Shown here: positions 5,597 to 7,790 of the stretch, piece after piece
How the letters are laid out: each line of letters starts with the position of its first letter
How positions within the stretch are numbered: position 1 is the first letter of the stretch
Source of the DNA: Desulfobulbaceae bacterium
GTDB taxonomy: Bacteria; Desulfobacterota; Desulfobulbia; Desulfobulbales; Desulfocapsaceae
Length of the DNA: 7,790 nucleotides
Assembly (NCBI GenBank): GCA_030632405.1
Contig: DAOVUU010000105.1
Coordinates: 1-7,790 of the forward strand
Reading direction: 5' to 3'
The notes under the pieces: generated by a model
Databases searched by the model: none
Seen by the model: only the letters and a program-made list of their open reading frames with translations
What the model was told of the DNA's origin: nothing
Made by a program: the position numbers and the translations under genes

Positions 5597-6535
5597 ATGG
5601 AGAGAAAGATATTGGTTGCTATCGGGAATACCGAGTTAGACAATATCACGGTTAAATATCTCGGTAATCTCTATCAGGGCAGACATGATGTCATATTCGA
5701 TTTACTCAGTGTGGTGCCCATCCAGGGTGTGACGGCAAGCCAGCAGCTGCTTGGCGATAGCAACTCCATAGCCATCTCACACCCGTCAGCCTTGAGGAAA
5801 AAAGCAGTTGCCGAGCGCCATCTATCTGCCCTGAAAAAAAAAATTCATGAAAGTGGCTTTGGTGAAGAGCAGGTGCGCTGCGATGCAGTTTTTGCCTTGA
5901 CCAGTGTGGCTGTCACACTATTACAGAGTGGACAGTCCGGTCTCTATGATGCCATAATATTGGCTAAAAGAGATATCTCCGGTCTACAGAAAATGCTCGC
6001 CACCAGTATCTCCACCATCCTCTGGCAAAAGGATCACTCCATACCTTTATGGATCGTCAGCGGCAAACCGGCAGGTCGGCATTTCCTGGTACCGGTGGAC
6101 TGCTCTATACATACCCTGAACGCACTCGATCACCTCGGTTTTATGCTACAGGGGAGTGAAAAGGCAGATATCACTCTTTTTCATTCCTGTTCTCTGCTGG
6201 CGGACAAACGTATTACACCAATAGAGGATTTTCATGATAAATGGGGCAAGGAGTGGTGTGATCAGCATATGAAAAAAGACAAGGACGGTCGTTTCCATTT
6301 CCATGCAGCGAAACAGATTCTGAAGGAAAATAATATCCCCATAGAACGTATACATTGTATTCAACAGCAATCAGGTATTGAACCAGCTCAAGTGATTAAC
6401 AGGGAGATGAAGAAACATACGTACTCCACAATAGTTATGGGTCGACGGTTGGATAAGGAAAAGAATATCTTTAAGGGTGTAAGCGACAGAGTGCTGGCTA
6501 ATATCAATAATACAGCGCTCTGGGTCGTTGGCTGA
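5597..6535 (+). CDS. tandem-domain universal stress protein (UspA family)
   Basis: The 312-residue product contains two Usp-type alpha/beta domains in tandem. Domain one covers about residues 1-156, opening with KILVAIGNTE and closing with the strand PLWIVSG. Domain two covers about 160-312, opening with RHFLVPVDCS and closing with ALWVVG. Usp proteins are cytoplasmic stress or energy-sensing factors, often binding ATP through a G-x2-G-x9-G-S/T motif. Domain two has a partial version (GRRL at 282-285, then KGVSDRVL at 293-300) with Leu in place of the second Gly. Domain one has no recognisable version (AKRDISGLQK). ATP binding is therefore doubtful. Overall divergence from UspA is substantial, but the fold pattern and the SDRVL segment support the family. 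It lies 42 bases after the reductase and 33 before the hydratase gene on the same strand. An in-frame A10 run (5834-5843) encodes three Lys. Confidence 0.8.
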   Translation: MERKILVAIGNTELDNITVKYLGNLYQGRHDVIFDLLSVVPIQGVTASQQLLGDSNSIAISHPSALRKKAVAERHLSALKKKIHESGFGEEQVRCDAVFALTSVAVTLLQSGQSGLYDAIILAKRDISGLQKMLATSISTILWQKDHSIPLWIVSGKPAGRHFLVPVDCSIHTLNALDHLGFMLQGSEKADITLFHSCSLLADKRITPIEDFHDKWGKEWCDQHMKKDKDGRFHFHAAKQILKENNIPIERIHCIQQQSGIEPAQVINREMKKHTYSTIVMGRRLDKEKNIFKGVSDRVLANINNTALWVVG

Positions 6536-6568
6536 TGTGTTAATCACCTTTTTTTACTGGAAAACAAA

Positions 6569-7045
6569 ATGCAATATTCGGGTAAATCGTTTTTTGAAAT
6601 AGAAATTGATGAAGTATTTGAAAGCCAGTTGACAGTAACCGAATCACATATCGTGACCGGCGCAGGACTTTTTGGAGATTTCAATCCTTTACATGTCAAT
6701 GATCTCTACTGTAAAAATACAAGGTTCGGCAAACGAATTCTCCATGGTCCGTTGACCAGCGCCCTGATGTCCGCACCTATTGGCATGTACTTTGCCGGTA
6801 CTGCCGTCGCATATCTGGAGCATAACTGTCAGTTCAAAGCACCTGTATATGCCGGTGATACCCTGACCACCCGTTGGACAATCACCGGTAAAATCCCAAA
6901 GCCGAAGAAAGATGTGGGGATAGCACTGTTGTCGGGAACCTGTACAAATCAGGATGATTTAATCGTGGCACTGGCTGACGGGAAAATAATGTTGGCTGCA
7001 CCCGGAAAGCAGGAAAACAAAGGCCTTCCCCTGCAGGGATCTTGA
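6569..7045 (+). CDS. MaoC-like hot-dog fold hydratase/dehydratase
   Basis: This 158-residue single hot-dog domain protein resembles MaoC-type (R)-specific enoyl-CoA hydratases, which add or remove water on CoA thioesters or related acids in the cytoplasm. The hydratase signature is intact: FGDFNPLHVND (35-45) with the catalytic Asp37 and His42, followed by RFGKRILHGPLTSALMSAPI (52-71), where HG and the small-residue helix are typical. The later segment EHNCQFKAPVYAGDTLTTRW (84-103) matches the family's strand with the FKAPVYAGD core. The ATG at 6569 has only a weak ribosome site (TGGA), but the family N-terminus begins near here. Hydratases of this shape also include mesaconyl-CoA hydratase relatives and uncharacterised members, so substrate is unknown. 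It overlaps the next gene by four bases. Confidence 0.9.
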   Translation: MQYSGKSFFEIEIDEVFESQLTVTESHIVTGAGLFGDFNPLHVNDLYCKNTRFGKRILHGPLTSALMSAPIGMYFAGTAVAYLEHNCQFKAPVYAGDTLTTRWTITGKIPKPKKDVGIALLSGTCTNQDDLIVALADGKIMLAAPGKQENKGLPLQGS

Positions 7046-7790
7046 AAAAGCTCAATTATGAATTACAAACACTGATGCGGCTGGTTTTTCCTGACAAATG
7101 GCTTAACAAAGATCATTCTAATATCCGGGGCATCTTCTGGATGCTTCTGGCCGGACTGTTCTTTTCTTTCATGGTTACCTTGATCAAACTGCTTGGGAGC
7201 AGGATACCAAGTTATGAGATCGTGTTCTTCAGATCTATCGTCCAGCTGACGGTACTTACCGTCATATTTTGCCGTATCGGCTTCTCGTCATTGAAGACCA
7301 GCCGTCCTCTATTGCAGGGACTGCGTGCACTCATCGCCGTACTGTTGATCAACTGCAATTTCTATGCATTTACTCAACTGCCAATCGCCGATGTGACGGC
7401 AATCGGTTTTTCCCGAAACCTGTTCCTGGCACTGCTCGCTGTTCCATTGCTGGCTGAAAAGCTTAATACACAAAGATTACTGGTGACGCTTGTCGGGTTT
7501 ATCGGCATACTCATTATCATTCGACCTGGAGCAAGTGCATTTGAAGGAGTTGCGCTGATTGCTCTTGCAGGAGCTGCCCTGGGAGCAACGATGATGATTA
7601 TGATTCGCAAATTGACAGTCACCGATTCCAATATCGTTATGATGACTTACCCCTCGCTGGCAATTGTCCTGGTTATGTCTATCCCAACTTTTATATTCTG
7701 GGTCATGCCAACGGGCTATGAATTCATCCTGTTGATACTGATGTCGTTTATGGGCATATCCGGTCAATGGTGCCTGATCCAATCCTTCCG
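7042..7790 (+). CDS. EamA/DMT-superfamily permease, N-terminal 249 codons (3' end outside window)
   Basis: This is an inner-membrane transporter of the drug/metabolite (EamA) superfamily, cut by the right edge. The reading frame is open to the end of the window. Eight of the expected ten membrane segments are visible, at about residues 30-52, 58-78, 93-113, 117-138, 144-161, 168-188, 197-222 and 226-249. Conserved DMT features are the second-helix pattern E59-x3-F63-R64, the FYAFTQLPIADVTAIGFSRN segment (107-126) and the GFIGILIIIRPG end of the first EamA repeat (152-163). I place the start at the TTG at 7042, which overlaps the hydratase stop as TTGA, a common coupled-translation arrangement. 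AGGG lies very close upstream. The ATG at 7075 is an alternative but has no ribosome site. Family members export or import amino acids, nucleosides, S-adenosylmethionine or metabolites; the solute here is unknown. Confidence 0.9.
   Translation, partial: MKKLNYELQTLMRLVFPDKWLNKDHSNIRGIFWMLLAGLFFSFMVTLIKLLGSRIPSYEIVFFRSIVQLTVLTVIFCRIGFSSLKTSRPLLQGLRALIAVLLINCNFYAFTQLPIADVTAIGFSRNLFLALLAVPLLAEKLNTQRLLVTLVGFIGILIIIRPGASAFEGVALIALAGAALGATMMIMIRKLTVTDSNIVMMTYPSLAIVLVMSIPTFIFWVMPTGYEFILLILMSFMGISGQWCLIQSF

Noticed and set aside
6533..6555. Terminator after the universal stress protein gene (TGAT/ATCA stem followed by T7)
   Set aside because: The stem is only four base pairs and AT-rich, so the T run alone does not support termination; the next gene starts 33 bases after the stop.
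1..7790. Mobile elements, CRISPR arrays, tRNA or rRNA genes
   Set aside because: I looked for transposase-like ORFs, regularly spaced repeats and cloverleaf-like arms and saw none.

Overview
The window reads as chromosomal DNA from a Gram-negative bacterium. It encodes a periplasmic solute-binding protein with a Sec signal peptide and the matching two-part membrane permease. Base composition is moderate and coding density is high. The gene types fit Proteobacteria or Desulfobacterota, but the sequence has no marker that settles the lineage. I see no mobile element, CRISPR array, tRNA or rRNA. The two ends cut through genes.

Left half (minus strand, read right to left from about 4070 to 1): a tight transport and catabolism operon. 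Its order is a periplasmic receptor (TctC/Bug type), a small permease subunit (TctB), a large permease subunit (TctA), an HpcH/HpaI-family class II aldolase, and the first 47 codons of a PfkB/ribokinase-family sugar kinase that runs off the window. The first three genes form a complete tripartite tricarboxylate transporter (TTT). The likely logic is import of a carboxylate, possibly a sugar acid, then retro-aldol cleavage of a 2-keto acid to pyruvate (or a related 2-oxo acid) plus an aldehyde, with the kinase acting on a sugar-like intermediate. The substrate cannot be read from the sequence. A strong hairpin sits between the receptor gene and the permease genes.

Centre (4071-4600): a divergent intergenic region with several inverted repeats. 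It also holds a possible 83-codon minus-strand ORF with a TTG start behind a near-perfect ribosome binding site. No regulator gene lies in the window, so the operator-like repeats have no assigned partner.

Right half (plus strand, 4601 to the end): an aldo/keto reductase with an intact catalytic tetrad, a tandem-domain universal stress protein, a MaoC-like hot-dog hydratase, and a truncated EamA/DMT-family permease that overlaps the hydratase stop codon. Spacing suggests one transcription unit. Together the two divergent units look like a small-molecule utilisation locus with aldehyde handling, but the link between them is inferred from adjacency only.

The most notable non-gene signals are the tctC-tctB intergenic hairpin, an A11 tract at the end of tctA that could by slippage fuse the permease to the aldolase, and the structured divergent region. 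I found no clear candidate for a wholly new system.
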